A stretch of DNA of 64,000 nucleotides, taken from positions 49,519-113,518 of the forward strand of contig JAFQJH010000018.1 in NCBI GenBank assembly GCA_017415025.1, given 5' to 3'. Within the stretch, counting starts at the first letter, position 1. Each line of letters opens with the position of its first letter. Position numbers and translations under genes: made by a program. Under the pieces are notes generated by a model. The model was not told the origin of the DNA. It was given only the letters and a program-made list of their open reading frames with translations, and did no database searches. The stretch is from Clostridia bacterium. GTDB lineage: Bacteria > Bacillota > Clostridia > Oscillospirales > Acutalibacteraceae. This document shows, piece after piece, positions 7,896 to 17,030 of this stretch.

Positions 7896-8570
7896 TTAAA
7901 GATTTAACAATTCTTTAATATTTTTATTAGTTTTAACGTAATACCAGCATCCGCCGAGGCTTTCAGTCTGAATTTTATCCGCCTTTAACAATTCGGGATC
8001 GGAAGCATATACATAGTACGTTTCGTAAAAGGTCTCGTCTTCTCTTTTAAACAGGAAGAGACCTTCCGAGGCACGTGTTGCATCCACCTGAAAAAACTTT
8101 TTCGCAAGGAAGGCATCCTCCAGCACCGTAAGAAATTCGGGCTGAACGCTGTCGATTAACTCATCCGTCTGAAAATAAAGACAGTCAAGAAATTCAAAAG
8201 TATCTATTTCGGTTTCATAGTATCCTTCAAAATCGTCAAGATTCTTTGCAACAGTCACACCGGCAATATTCCTGTCCTCTTTAAGGTAATTTACGATACT
8301 GTCACAGCAATCTCTGACAATTTCAAAATCACGGACGTGCTTCGGTTTTTCAACACTCCTTGCACGCTCTGCCGCAACAAAATCCTGCTCTGCAGGCTGC
8401 GCATTATTCTGCCTTGAATAAAGCAAAACAAACACGGCGCACAGCACAAGAAAAACAACGGAACAAAGCGGATTTAAGCTGATAACATCCGTCATAGTCA
8501 GCCACAGCATTACAGCAAAGCCGACTGCAGATATCAGCGACAGCACAAGGTAAAACGACTTTTTGTTCAT
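7896..8570 (-). CDS. Membrane protein of unknown function
   Basis: 224 residues. Two closely spaced membrane segments (about 5-25 and 33-52) are followed by a charged linker and a soluble domain of about 150 residues rich in acidic and aromatic residues (LDDFEGYYETEIDTFEFLD). No family recognised. It lies 19 bp downstream of the DUF1015 gene and is probably cotranscribed with it. Start ATG follows GGGGGAGAG. The downstream end abuts the htpG promoter. Confidence 0.75.
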   Translation of the reverse strand: MNKKSFYLVLSLISAVGFAVMLWLTMTDVISLNPLCSVVFLVLCAVFVLLYSRQNNAQPAEQDFVAAERARSVEKPKHVRDFEIVRDCCDSIVNYLKEDRNIAGVTVAKNLDDFEGYYETEIDTFEFLDCLYFQTDELIDSVQPEFLTVLEDAFLAKKFFQVDATRASEGLFLFKREDETFYETYYVYASDPELLKADKIQTESLGGCWYYVKTNKNIKELLNL

Positions 8571-8589
8571 TTTCTCTCCCCCACTCGGA

Positions 8590-9831
8590 TTATGACAGCT
8601 TATGAATAAAAAGTCCGCTCATAAGCTTCGGCTCAAACCAGGTTGACTTCGGCGGCATAATCTCACCTGCATCTGCAATATCCATAAGGTCATCGAGAGT
8701 TGTCGGATACATTGAAAATGCGATTTTCATATCGTTATTTACTCTTCTTTCAAGCTCGCCGAGACCGCGGATACCGCCGATAAAGTCGATACGCTTATCT
8801 GTTCTCGGGTCATCAATGCCGAAAATCGGTGAAATCACATTTTTCTGAAGAATTGAAACGTCAAGTCTGTCAACGGGATCGTTCGGGTCATAAGTGTCCG
8901 CCTTTGCAGTAAGCTTATACCACATTCCGTCAAGGAACATACCGAAGGTGTGCTTTTCCTCGGGCTTATAGGCATCCGTGCCGACAGCCTCAACATCGCA
9001 GACCTCTTTGATTTTCTCAACAAATTCTTCGCTTGTGTAACCGTTGAGATCCTTCATTACACGGTTGTAGTCCATAATTTCGAGTTCATTTGAGGGGAAC
9101 AAAACCGCAAGGAAGAAGTTAAACTCTTCATTACCCGTATATTCGGGATTCTGCTCACGGCGCATCTTGCCGACACGCACAGCCGATGCAGCTCTGTGAT
9201 GACCGTCCGCGATATAAAGATAGTCAACAGAGGCAAATTTTTCGGTTATCGCTTTGATTATTTCAGGGCAGTCGATCACCCATACAGTATTGCTGACACC
9301 GTCGGAAACAAAATCATAGACAGGATTGTGCTCGTTTTTCCACTTTTCAACGGTTGCGTTTATAAAATCATCCTCACGGTAGGTAAGGAAAATCGGACCT
9401 GTGTTAGCGTCGCAGTAGTCAACGTGGTTGATTCTGTCAGCTTCCTTATCCGCACGGGTAAGCTCGTGCTTTTTGATAACATTATTGATGTAATCATCAA
9501 TCGAGGTACAGCCGACAAGTCCCGTCTGGCTTCTGCCGTTCATAATCTGACGGTAGATGTAGATGCACGGAGCACCGTCCTGCTCGCAAATACCGTCTGT
9601 AACAAGCTTGTCAAGATTTTCTCTTGCCTTGAGGTATACTTTTTTATCGTGAAGGTCAACACTTTTGTCGAGGTCAACCTCAGCTTTATCAACGTGAAGG
9701 AAAGAATAAGGATTATCTTTAACCATTTCTCTTGCCTCGTCGCTGTTCATAACGTCATAAGGAAGAGCGGCAACATCCTGTGCTCTTTCGGGAACGGGTC
9801 GGATAGCTTTAAAGGGTCTGAAAATTGCCAT
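8590..9831 (-). CDS. DUF1015 family protein
   Basis: 413 residues from MAIFRPFKAIRPVPE, full length for DUF1015 (a widespread family sometimes linked to the ParB/sulfiredoxin fold and, in archaea, to serine metabolism). Diagnostic segments are FRPFKAIRP at the N-terminus, HELTRADKEADR (122-133) and ADGHHRAASA (208-217). The ATG at 9831 has AAAGGAGA at good spacing; a longer reading to 9882 would include the ribosome binding site and is rejected. Biochemical role unknown here. First gene of a pair with the downstream membrane protein. Confidence 0.88.
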   Translation of the reverse strand: MAIFRPFKAIRPVPERAQDVAALPYDVMNSDEAREMVKDNPYSFLHVDKAEVDLDKSVDLHDKKVYLKARENLDKLVTDGICEQDGAPCIYIYRQIMNGRSQTGLVGCTSIDDYINNVIKKHELTRADKEADRINHVDYCDANTGPIFLTYREDDFINATVEKWKNEHNPVYDFVSDGVSNTVWVIDCPEIIKAITEKFASVDYLYIADGHHRAASAVRVGKMRREQNPEYTGNEEFNFFLAVLFPSNELEIMDYNRVMKDLNGYTSEEFVEKIKEVCDVEAVGTDAYKPEEKHTFGMFLDGMWYKLTAKADTYDPNDPVDRLDVSILQKNVISPIFGIDDPRTDKRIDFIGGIRGLGELERRVNNDMKIAFSMYPTTLDDLMDIADAGEIMPPKSTWFEPKLMSGLFIHKLS

Positions 9832-9866
9832 AAAAAAATCTCCTTTGCATAAAACACTGCCTTGTA

Positions 9867-9896
9867 ATTTTACTATATGCAAATACTGTTTGTCAA
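9867..9896 (-). promoter_or_regulatory. Promoter of the DUF1015 gene
   Basis: Minus strand TTGACA (9891-9896), 18-bp spacer, TAAAAT (9867-9872). The -35 box touches the T-run of the preceding terminator. Confidence 0.6.
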
Positions 9897-9898
9897 TA

Positions 9899-9930
9899 AA
9901 AAAGAAAGGCTGCTTTTTTCAAAGCAACCT
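9899..9930 (-). terminator. Terminator of the XRE regulator gene
   Basis: Minus strand AGGTTGCTTT / AAAGCAGCCT followed by TTCTTTTTT, eight bases after the stop codon. Confidence 0.8.
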
Positions 9931-9938
9931 GAATTATG

Positions 9939-10187
9939 TTATTCTTCGATACCGAGCAGCCAATTGACACTGACGTCAAGAGCAAGTGCAATAGCCTTGA
10001 GTTCGTAATCATTAACACCGCGAAGCTGGCCTTCAAGCTTTGAGAGTCCTGATGCATTCAGGTCTATGCCGCTGACCTGAAGCTGTGCAAGAAGATCCTT
10101 CTGCTTCATACCGATAGCTTTTCTCCGCTTTTCAACTCTTGCGCCGATGATATTCATATCGCCGAGTTCCTGTTTTCTTGTTCTCAC
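9939..10187 (-). CDS. XRE-family HTH transcriptional regulator (small)
   Basis: 82 residues, nearly all one lambda-repressor-like HTH domain: IGARVEKRRKAIGMKQKDLLAQL, recognition helix region LNASGLSKLEGQLRGV, then ELKAIALALDVSVNWLLG. No effector domain. The start is GTG at 10187 with AGGAGG seven bases before it. Single gene with its own terminator; target unknown. Confidence 0.85.
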   Translation of the reverse strand: MRTRKQELGDMNIIGARVEKRRKAIGMKQKDLLAQLQVSGIDLNASGLSKLEGQLRGVNDYELKAIALALDVSVNWLLGIEE

Positions 10188-10311
10188 AAAAATTCCTCCT
10201 CTTCAATATGCCTATATTCTAACACTTAACAGCAGAATAAACAATAGATATTTCGATTATGCAAACATTTTCTAACAATTCGACTATTCTTTCAACTTTT
10301 TCGGGTTGGTT

Positions 10312-10361
10312 TTTAGACAAATTTACACTATTGTTGAAACATTGCGCAATATTTAGACAAA
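10312..10361. promoter_or_regulatory. Direct repeat TTTAGACAAA x2 upstream of pncB
   Basis: TTTAGACAAA occurs at 10312-10321 and again at 10352-10361, exactly 40 bp apart, 50-90 bp upstream of the pncB -35 box. The spacing of about four helical turns suits a regulator pair. The rest of 10188-10410 is AT-rich with no gene. Confidence 0.35.
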
Positions 10362-10411
10362 ATTCTAATAATGTAAAGATTTTTAAAACAGTTACAGTCG
10401 TAACATAAGTG

Positions 10412-10440
10412 TTGTAATGTCGAAAATGTTGTGATATAAT
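10412..10440 (+). promoter_or_regulatory. Promoter of pncB
   Basis: TTGTAA (10412-10417), 17-bp spacer, TATAAT (10435-10440). The expected transcript start near 10447 rules out the ATG at 10446. Confidence 0.75.
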
Positions 10441-10472
10441 TTAAAATGTTAAAAAAATATGGTGGTGTGAAC

Positions 10473-11921
10473 GTGAACGATTTAAAGAAAAGAAATCTTA
10501 CAATGCTTACCGATTTTTATGAGTTGACAATGGCAAACGGCTATTTTCTCAACGGCAAGGGTGACGTAATAACACAATTTGATATGTTCTTCCGTACCGT
10601 ACCCGACAACGGCGGCTTTGCAATCATGGCAGGAGTAGAGCAGCTTTCCCAGTATCTTGAGAATCTGAAGTTTACTGACGAAGATATCGAGTATCTGCGC
10701 GGCCGCGGCTTCGGTGAGGAATTTCTTAAGTATCTTGCTGATTTCGATTTTAAATGTGACATTTGGTGTGTACCCGAGGGTACTCCCATTTTCCCCCGCG
10801 AGCCTATTGTCACGGTAAGAGGTCCTGCTATTCAGGCACAGTTCATTGAGACAATGCTTCTGCTTGCAATCAACCACCAGAGCCTTATTGCTACAAAGGC
10901 AAACCGTATTGCACGTGCGGCACAGGGCAGAACTATTATGGAATTCGGCTCAAGACGCGCACAGGGCTTTGACGGCGCAGTTTACGGTGCAAGAGCCTCT
11001 TATATCGGCGGCTGTGCAGGTACCGCCTGCACAATTTCCGACCGTGAATTCGGCGTTCCCGCTCTCGGCACGATGGCTCACAGCTGGGTTCAGCTTTTTG
11101 ATACGGAGCTCGATGCTTTCTGCGCCTATGCAAAGGCATATCCCGACAGTTGTACGCTTCTTGTTGATACCTACGACGTACTTAAATCGGGCGTACCCAA
11201 CGCTATTGAGGCATTCAGAAGAGAGGTTCTTCCACGCGGATTCAGACCCAAGGGAATCAGAATTGACAGCGGCGACATCACCTATCTTTCAAAAAAAGCA
11301 AGAAAAATGCTTGATGAGGCAGGCTTTGAGGACGTAAATATTATCGCTTCAAATTCACTTGACGAATACATTATCAGAGATATGCTCCGTCAGGGTGCAC
11401 AGGTCGATTCCTTCGGCGTTGGCGAAAGATTGATAACGGCATCCTCCACCCCTGTTTTCGGCGGTGTTTACAAGCTGGTTGCAGTTGAGTCCGACGGCGA
11501 AATGCAGCCTAAAATCAAGCTGAGCGAAAACGTTGCAAAGGTTACGACACCCGGCGCAAAGAATCTCTGGAGACTCTACGACAATGAGACGGGCAAGGCT
11601 ATCGCAGACCTTATCACCGTTGACGGTGAGGTTGTTGACGATTCACAGCCCTATGAGCTTTTCGACCCCGACGTTACGTGGAAGAGAAAGACTGTTGAAA
11701 ACTACACCGCAAGACCGCTTCTTATTCCCCTTTTTGAAAAAGGTAAGTGCGTTTATGACTACCCTGACCTTGAGAGCATCAGAAAATACTGCGCAGAGCA
11801 GGTTGATACTCTCTGGGATGAGGTCAAGCGTTTTGAGAACCCTCATAATTACTATGTTGATATGTCACAGAAGCTGTGGGATATGAAGAATGATATGATT
11901 AATAAATATAAGCCGAGGTAA
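10473..11921 (+). CDS. pncB: Nicotinate phosphoribosyltransferase
   Basis: 482 residues; makes nicotinate mononucleotide from nicotinate and PRPP in NAD salvage. The start RNLTMLTDFYELTMANGYF is the usual family N-terminus. FGSRRAQGFDGA, RIDSGDI and FGVGERLITASSTPVFGGVYKLV match the phosphoribosyltransferase core. The start is taken as GTG at 10473, preceded by GGTGG; an ATG at 10446 lies only about six bases after the -10 box. Five bases separate its stop from the SdpI-like gene, so the two form an operon. Confidence 0.93.
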   Translation: MNDLKKRNLTMLTDFYELTMANGYFLNGKGDVITQFDMFFRTVPDNGGFAIMAGVEQLSQYLENLKFTDEDIEYLRGRGFGEEFLKYLADFDFKCDIWCVPEGTPIFPREPIVTVRGPAIQAQFIETMLLLAINHQSLIATKANRIARAAQGRTIMEFGSRRAQGFDGAVYGARASYIGGCAGTACTISDREFGVPALGTMAHSWVQLFDTELDAFCAYAKAYPDSCTLLVDTYDVLKSGVPNAIEAFRREVLPRGFRPKGIRIDSGDITYLSKKARKMLDEAGFEDVNIIASNSLDEYIIRDMLRQGAQVDSFGVGERLITASSTPVFGGVYKLVAVESDGEMQPKIKLSENVAKVTTPGAKNLWRLYDNETGKAIADLITVDGEVVDDSQPYELFDPDVTWKRKTVENYTARPLLIPLFEKGKCVYDYPDLESIRKYCAEQVDTLWDEVKRFENPHNYYVDMSQKLWDMKNDMINKYKPR

Positions 11922-11926
11922 GTAAC

Positions 11927-12304
11927 ATGGGATTTTGGGTTTATATGCTGATTTCAGCTTTACTTATCCCGTTAATAATGATAATTTTCGGCAGATATTT
12001 TTCCAAAAAAGCTCCGAAGGACATCCATTATATCTTCGGATACCGCACAGCTATGTCAATGAAAAACGAGGAAACCTGGGAATTTGCACACAAGCATTTC
12101 GGTAAAACCTGGTTTACAGCAGGAATGATTTTACTGCCTGTCACCGTTGCGGTAATGCTTGCTTTGCTCGGACAGGATAAAGACACCGTCGGATATGCAG
12201 GAACAGTAATTATGTTCGTACAGACAGCGTTACTTATAATTCTTATTATCCCGACAGAATCTGCTTTAAAGAAAAACTTTGACAAGGACGGCAACAGAAA
12301 ATAA
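11927..12304 (+). CDS. SdpI/YhfL-like membrane protein
   Basis: 125 residues with three membrane segments (about 3-21, 63-81, 89-110) and the conserved block IHYIFGYRTAMSMKNEETWEFAHKHFGK typical of SdpI-family proteins (GYRT..S..N...W..A....G). The family includes the SdpC immunity protein of Bacillus, but many members have no known role. Start ATG follows GAGGTAAG overlapping the pncB stop. Ends at a strong terminator. Confidence 0.85.
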   Translation: MGFWVYMLISALLIPLIMIIFGRYFSKKAPKDIHYIFGYRTAMSMKNEETWEFAHKHFGKTWFTAGMILLPVTVAVMLALLGQDKDTVGYAGTVIMFVQTALLIILIIPTESALKKNFDKDGNRK

Positions 12305-12307
12305 ACG

Positions 12308-12345
12308 AAGCATCGCAGTTGATTTCTGCGATGCTTTTTGTTTTA
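12308..12345. terminator. Terminator between the SdpI-like gene and fba
   Basis: GAAGCATCGCAG / CTGCGATGCTTT with TTTTTGTTTTATT on the + strand; also lies at the 3' end of fba. Confidence 0.85.
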
Positions 12346-13188
12346 TTCAGCTTTAATTCCGTAACAGATTTTGATTTTTGCACGGATGACATCTTTGATT
12401 GAGTCAATCGCACCGCGCATATAAATCTTCGGGTCGAAGACCTCGGGGTCCTTTTCAAACTCTGCTTTAATTCCGTTGGTGTAAGCCTGACGAAGCTCGG
12501 TTGCAAAGTTAATCTTGCTGATACCTGCGGCTATACAGTCGCGTATGACCTCGTCGGAAAGTCCCGATGCACCGTGAAGAACAAGCGGTGTTTCGATAGC
12601 CTCGTGAATTTCCTTAATTCTCTGAACATTGATTTTCGGCTCGCCCTTATAAACTCCGTGAGCCGTGCCGACACCGATAGCAAGAGTGCTGACGTTTGTA
12701 CGACGGACAAATTCCTCCGCTTCGCTGACCTTTGTATAGGTAGCTTCAAGGTCGGTGTCGCCCTCCTCTTTGCCGCCGATTGTACCAAGCTCGCCCTCAA
12801 CAGAAACATCCATAGGCAGTGCGTAATCCGTTACTTCCTTGGTGAACTTAATATTATCTTCAAAGCTCATTGCACTGCCGTCAAACATAACTGAAGAAAA
12901 TCCGCTCGCAATACACTTTTGTGCAAGAGCCAGGCTGTTGCCGTGATCAAGATGAAGTGCATAATCGACGGGGCAATCCGCCATAAGCTCACGCATCATT
13001 GCAGGATACATTGCAATTCCGCCGTAATTAAGAGTGCGCGGAATCATCTGCACAATTACGGGCAGACGCATTTCGTGCATAACCTCGGAAACTGCCATTG
13101 CGGATTCAAGATTATCAATATTGAACGCAGGGATTGCGTAGCCCTCCCTTGACGCCTTTTTCATAAGCCTTGCGGATGATACTACCAT
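12343..13188 (-). CDS. Class II ketose-bisphosphate aldolase (fructose- or tagatose-bisphosphate)
   Basis: 281 residues. Zn-dependent class II aldolase of the FbaA/GatY/KbaY family: YALHLDHG (zinc His and catalytic Asp), SVMFDGSAMSFEDNI, SVEGELGTIGGKE, GTAHGVYKGEP (zinc His), LVLHGASGLSDE, KINFATELR. Cleaves fructose- or tagatose-1,6-bisphosphate to triose phosphates; the length is close to GatY/KbaY, but substrate cannot be decided from sequence alone. Last gene of the recA-recX-rimO-pgsA unit, 10 bp after pgsA. Confidence 0.9.
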   Translation of the reverse strand: MVVSSARLMKKASREGYAIPAFNIDNLESAMAVSEVMHEMRLPVIVQMIPRTLNYGGIAMYPAMMRELMADCPVDYALHLDHGNSLALAQKCIASGFSSVMFDGSAMSFEDNIKFTKEVTDYALPMDVSVEGELGTIGGKEEGDTDLEATYTKVSEAEEFVRRTNVSTLAIGVGTAHGVYKGEPKINVQRIKEIHEAIETPLVLHGASGLSDEVIRDCIAAGISKINFATELRQAYTNGIKAEFEKDPEVFDPKIYMRGAIDSIKDVIRAKIKICYGIKAE

Positions 13189-13198
13189 TATTTACACC

Positions 13199-13756
13199 TC
13201 AACTTTTAAAGTCAATAACCTTACGGCTGTCCCAAAGATAAACAAGTCCCGAAACAACCGATATAACTGCCGTGATACCGAGCATTACGTTTGAAATAAC
13301 CGAAAGCGGTAACCCGAGCGAAAAAACCTCGTTGATTTCGCCGATGAGCATAATCGAGATGAGCGAAACCATCTGAAATACAGTTTTTATTTTACCCCCG
13401 ATATTTGCAGGTATTACAACGCCCTGTGCCGCCGCAATTAAACGCACGGAGGTTATTGCAAACTCGCGCGTAATCATCAGCATAACGATCCAGATGTTGC
13501 AAATTCCGACCTGCATAAAAGCAAGGAAAGCCGCCGTTACAAGCATTTTATCAGCTATCGGGTCAAGGAATTTGCCGAAATTTGTAACGATATTGTTTTT
13601 GCGCGCAAGATGCCCGTCAATTGCATCGGTTATTGCACCGAGGGCGAATATCAGCGCGGAAATAAGCATTTTATGTTCGATATTCAGAAAGAAAATCACA
13701 AGAAAAACGGGTGCGATAAACATTCTGAAAACAGTAATTTTATTAGGAGTATTCAT
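13199..13756 (-). CDS. pgsA: CDP-diacylglycerol--glycerol-3-phosphate 3-phosphatidyltransferase
   Basis: 185 residues, polytopic membrane enzyme that makes phosphatidylglycerol phosphate. The CDP-alcohol phosphotransferase motif D-G-x2-A-R-x8-G-x3-D-x3-D is present as DGHLARKNN...GKFLDPIAD (about residues 44-67). Its ATG shares a base with the rimO stop (TAATG), so translation is coupled. Typical family size and start (MNTPNKITVFRM). Confidence 0.95.
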   Translation of the reverse strand: MNTPNKITVFRMFIAPVFLVIFFLNIEHKMLISALIFALGAITDAIDGHLARKNNIVTNFGKFLDPIADKMLVTAAFLAFMQVGICNIWIVMLMITREFAITSVRLIAAAQGVVIPANIGGKIKTVFQMVSLISIMLIGEINEVFSLGLPLSVISNVMLGITAVISVVSGLVYLWDSRKVIDFKS

Positions 13757-15084
13757 TATTCAACCTCACCGAGCAAGTCATATTCATCAACGTCAAAAAT
13801 TCTGACATCGACAAAATCACCGACCTCCAATTCGTCCTGACAGGTAAACTTTACAAGTCCGTCAATTTCGGGCGCATCCATATAGGTTCTGCCGACATAG
13901 CTGTCGGAATACGGGTCGTACTCTTCGACGATTGTTTTATATGTATTGCCGATCTTTGCGTTATTCTTATCCTCAACTATCTGAAGCTGATCGCCCATAA
14001 TAATCTCGCCGCGGCGGATTTTGACATCCTCCTCAAGCTGATCGGGCATATCGTAAGCCGGTGTACCCTCCTGCGGAGAGAAAGAGAAACAGCCGAGACG
14101 GTCAAACTCCATTTCGTTGACGAAAACTGCAAGGTCTTCAAATGCCTCTTCATCCTCGCCCGGGAAGCCGACGATAAAGGTTGTTCGGATCACAACATCG
14201 GGAAGCTCGCGGCGAAGCTTTGCGATTGTATCTCTGATTTCTTCGCTCGTTCCCCTTCTGTTCATCGCCTTGAGGATTCTGTCATTAGCGTGCTGGAGAG
14301 GAAGATCAATATAGTTGACAACCTTTTCCTGTGCCTTTATTGTGGCGATAAGCTCGTCCGTGATTTTATCGGGATAGCAGTAGAGAAGTCTTATCCACTC
14401 GATACCGTCGATTTCACAAAGACGGTTGAGAAGCTCGGGAAGCTTAAGCTCGCCGTAAAGATCAAGACCGTAGCTCGTTGTATCCTGCGCAATGAGTATA
14501 AGCTCTTTAACTCCGACCTCAGCAAGCTGCTTTGCCTCGTCGCAGATGTTTTCCATTGTACGGCTTCGCATATCACCGCGGATTGACGGAATTGTGCAAT
14601 AAGTGCATCTGTTCGAGCAACCGTCGGCAATTTTAAGGTATGCCCAATGCTCGGGAGTTGTAAGGATACGCTGACCGTCAAGCGGAAGCTCCGACTGAGG
14701 AGGAAATTTTTCGACAATCTTGTCGGAGGACATAACCTCGTCAATCACTTTAAGGATATCACCGTCCGCGCCGATACCGATAACAGCGTCAACCTCGGGA
14801 ATTTCCTTTGCGATTTCTTCCTTATGTCGCTGTGCAAGACAGCCCGCAACAATGATTTTTTTGACAAGTCCCTCATTTTTGAGCTCAACAGTATCAAGAA
14901 TATTCTCGATAGCTTCCTTTTTAGCATCATCAATAAAGCCGCAGGTGTTGATAATAACAACATCGCAACCATCAACATAATCAACAATGCTGTGCCCTGC
15001 TTCGTCAATGAGCGCAAGCATACGCTCGGCATCAACCTGATTTTTCGGACAGCCGAGTGAAATCATACCAATCTGATAAGCCAT
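13756..15084 (-). CDS. rimO: Ribosomal protein S12 methylthiotransferase RimO
   Basis: 442 residues; radical SAM enzyme that methylthiolates Asp of ribosomal protein S12. N-terminal MTTase domain begins ISLGCPKNQVDAE with cysteines for the auxiliary cluster; the radical SAM cluster motif is CSNRCTYC in DGCSNRCTYCTIPSIRG; a C-terminal TRAM domain follows. LGCPKN and SIRGDMRSR distinguish RimO from MiaB. Nine bases after recX. Confidence 0.96.
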   Translation of the reverse strand: MAYQIGMISLGCPKNQVDAERMLALIDEAGHSIVDYVDGCDVVIINTCGFIDDAKKEAIENILDTVELKNEGLVKKIIVAGCLAQRHKEEIAKEIPEVDAVIGIGADGDILKVIDEVMSSDKIVEKFPPQSELPLDGQRILTTPEHWAYLKIADGCSNRCTYCTIPSIRGDMRSRTMENICDEAKQLAEVGVKELILIAQDTTSYGLDLYGELKLPELLNRLCEIDGIEWIRLLYCYPDKITDELIATIKAQEKVVNYIDLPLQHANDRILKAMNRRGTSEEIRDTIAKLRRELPDVVIRTTFIVGFPGEDEEAFEDLAVFVNEMEFDRLGCFSFSPQEGTPAYDMPDQLEEDVKIRRGEIIMGDQLQIVEDKNNAKIGNTYKTIVEEYDPYSDSYVGRTYMDAPEIDGLVKFTCQDELEVGDFVDVRIFDVDEYDLLGEVE

Positions 15085-15093
15085 AATTTCTCC

Positions 15094-15726
15094 TTAAATT
15101 TCCTCATAAAATTCATCGGACGAAAATTCACGCATAGCCTGACGGATATCCGAAAAGGAATAGCCGAGGCGCACGAGGGAGGCAACAACCTTCTGCCGTG
15201 ATTTTTCATCAATCAGTTTATTATAATATTTTTTTTCGATAATATCAACTATTGTTTGCACATTATCGGGTTCATTCTCGTTTTCATACTCCTCGAGCAC
15301 CTCGTTGACGATATCAGAGGCTATACCCTTGCGGTAAAGCTCGCTTCTGACACGGTTCTTGCCGTATCTTTTGCGCTCGAAAAGCTCGCGTGTAAGAAGC
15401 TCGGCATAACGGCGGTCATTGACAATCCCTAAATCAAGCAGCTTTTCCACAGCCGTGTCAACGGAATTTTCGTCATATTTACGCAACAGCTTCTGCCTTA
15501 TCTCCCTTTCGGAGTGGTCACGCATATCAAGGCTGAACATTGCGCTGTTAAAAGCAAGGCGGGAGCCTGCCGCCTCCTTGAAGGCAACAAGGTCCCCGTC
15601 ATCAATTTCATCACCCGAAACATAACCGCTCGAAAACCAGAAGTCCTCATCCACGGTTAAAAGGTATTCGCCGTCGATATGAATATGTATTTTTGTGCCC
15701 CTACCCTGTTTCGCCGTAATTTTCAT
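15094..15726 (-). CDS. recX: Regulatory protein RecX
   Basis: 210 residues with three-helix RecX repeats (AFNSAMFSLDMRDHSEREIRQKLL; LLDLGIVNDRRYAELLTRELFERKRYGKNRVRSEL given here in two parts of one region). RecX binds RecA filaments and limits recombinase activity. Its ATG overlaps the recA stop (ATGA at 15724-15727), so it is coupled to recA. Confidence 0.93.
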   Translation of the reverse strand: MKITAKQGRGTKIHIHIDGEYLLTVDEDFWFSSGYVSGDEIDDGDLVAFKEAAGSRLAFNSAMFSLDMRDHSEREIRQKLLRKYDENSVDTAVEKLLDLGIVNDRRYAELLTRELFERKRYGKNRVRSELYRKGIASDIVNEVLEEYENENEPDNVQTIVDIIEKKYYNKLIDEKSRQKVVASLVRLGYSFSDIRQAMREFSSDEFYEEI

Positions 15727-16844
15727 CAGTCATCTACCGCGATATCAAGCTTTGCCTTTGCCGAAGCCTTTGTCACAGGCTCGGACGGTACCGCAGGAGC
15801 AACAGGAGCTGCAGGGGCTTTGATACCCTTCTTTGAAGAAGCCTTGGACATATTTTTAAGTCTGTCCATATTATCTCTGATTTTCTGCTCAAGCTCTGCC
15901 ATAAGCTCGGGATCGTTTTTGATAAGCTCTTTGACGTTATCTCTGCCCTGACCGAGTCTTGTTTCGCCGTAGGAGAACCACGCACCGCTCTTGTTGACAA
16001 TATCAAGTGCAACTGCGATATCGAGGATTTCGCCGACCTTGGAGATACCCTCACCGTACATAATATCAAATTCAGCCTCTTTGAACGGAGGAGCAACCTT
16101 ATTCTTTACAATCTTGACCTTTGTTCTTGAGCCGATAAACTCGTTGCCTGCGCCCTTGATTGACTCTGTACGGCGGACGTCCATACGAACGGATGCATAG
16201 AACTTAAGAGCACGGCCGCCCGTTGTTGTCTCGGGGTTACCGTACATAACGCCGATCTTTTCACGAAGCTGGTTGATAAATATTATAATAGTATTCGATT
16301 TGTTGATTGCGCCTGCAAGCTTTCTTAATGCCTGTGACATAAGTCTTGCGTGCTGACCGACGTGTGACTCGCCCATTTCGCCCTCAATTTCCGAACGCGG
16401 AACAAGAGCCGCAACAGAGTCCACAACAACGATATCAATAGCACCCGAGCGTACAAGTGCTTCTGCAATTTCGAGAGCCTGCTCACCGTTATCCGGCTGT
16501 GCAACAAGGAGTGAATCAACGTCAACGCCGAGGTTAGCGGCATAGACAGGGTCAAGCGCGTGCTCGGCATCAATGAATGCCGCCTCGCCGCCCGCCTTCT
16601 GTGCCTCAGCGACAGCGTGAAGAGCAAGTGTGGTTTTACCTGAAGATTCAGGTCCGTATATCTCAACAATTCTGCCCTTCGGAAGACCGCCGATGCCCGT
16701 TGCGACATCAAGTGAGAGTGAGCCCGTTGAAATAGCTTCAACGGTCATACCCGCATTCTGACCCAGACGCATAACGGTTCCCTTGCCGTACTGCTTCTCA
16801 AGCTGGGCGATTGCGGTTTCCAGAGCCTTTTGTTTATCAGCCAT
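15726..16844 (-). CDS. recA: Recombinase RecA
   Basis: 372 residues. Walker [10 protein letters not shown], the MAW-type block [17 protein letters not shown], Walker [13 protein letters not shown], and DNA-binding loop regions [17 protein letters not shown] and [22 protein letters not shown] are intact. Drives homologous recombination and the SOS response. The C-terminus is Ala/Pro/Lys-rich with an acidic end (DIAVDD). First gene of the unit recA-recX-rimO-pgsA-fba; an SOS box lies in the leader. Confidence 0.98.
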   Translation of the reverse strand: MADKQKALETAIAQLEKQYGKGTVMRLGQNAGMTVEAISTGSLSLDVATGIGGLPKGRIVEIYGPESSGKTTLALHAVAEAQKAGGEAAFIDAEHALDPVYAANLGVDVDSLLVAQPDNGEQALEIAEALVRSGAIDIVVVDSVAALVPRSEIEGEMGESHVGQHARLMSQALRKLAGAINKSNTIIIFINQLREKIGVMYGNPETTTGGRALKFYASVRMDVRRTESIKGAGNEFIGSRTKVKIVKNKVAPPFKEAEFDIMYGEGISKVGEILDIAVALDIVNKSGAWFSYGETRLGQGRDNVKELIKNDPELMAELEQKIRDNMDRLKNMSKASSKKGIKAPAAPVAPAVPSEPVTKASAKAKLDIAVDD

Positions 16845-16862
16845 AATTATACCTCCGATATC

Positions 16863-16876
16863 CGTACAAATGTTCG
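16863..16876. promoter_or_regulatory. LexA/DinR SOS box upstream of recA
   Basis: Minus strand CGAACATTTGTACG, one base from the palindromic Gram-positive SOS box CGAAC-N4-GTTCG. It lies directly downstream of the -10 box, so LexA binding would block recA transcription. Confidence 0.88.
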
Positions 16877-16884
16877 ATAGATGT

Positions 16885-16913
16885 ATTATACATTAGTCAA
16901 AAGAAAAATGCAA
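16885..16913 (-). promoter_or_regulatory. Sigma-A promoter of the recA operon
   Basis: Minus strand TTGCAT (16908-16913), 17-bp spacer, TATAAT (16885-16890). Confidence 0.75.
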
Positions 16914-16956
16914 TAGTATTTTTCTAAATATTTTTTAAAATTGTTTCGAAAAAAGG

Positions 16957-16985
16957 TTGATTTTTTCGAAAATATCTGTTATTAT
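16957..16985 (+). promoter_or_regulatory. Promoter of rpmB
   Basis: TTGATT (16957-16962), 17-bp spacer, TATTAT (16980-16985), divergent from recA. Confidence 0.65.
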
Positions 16986-17030
16986 GTAGGACGTTGTTTA
17001 GTATTCGTAACTTAAAAGGAGGTGCCGACT

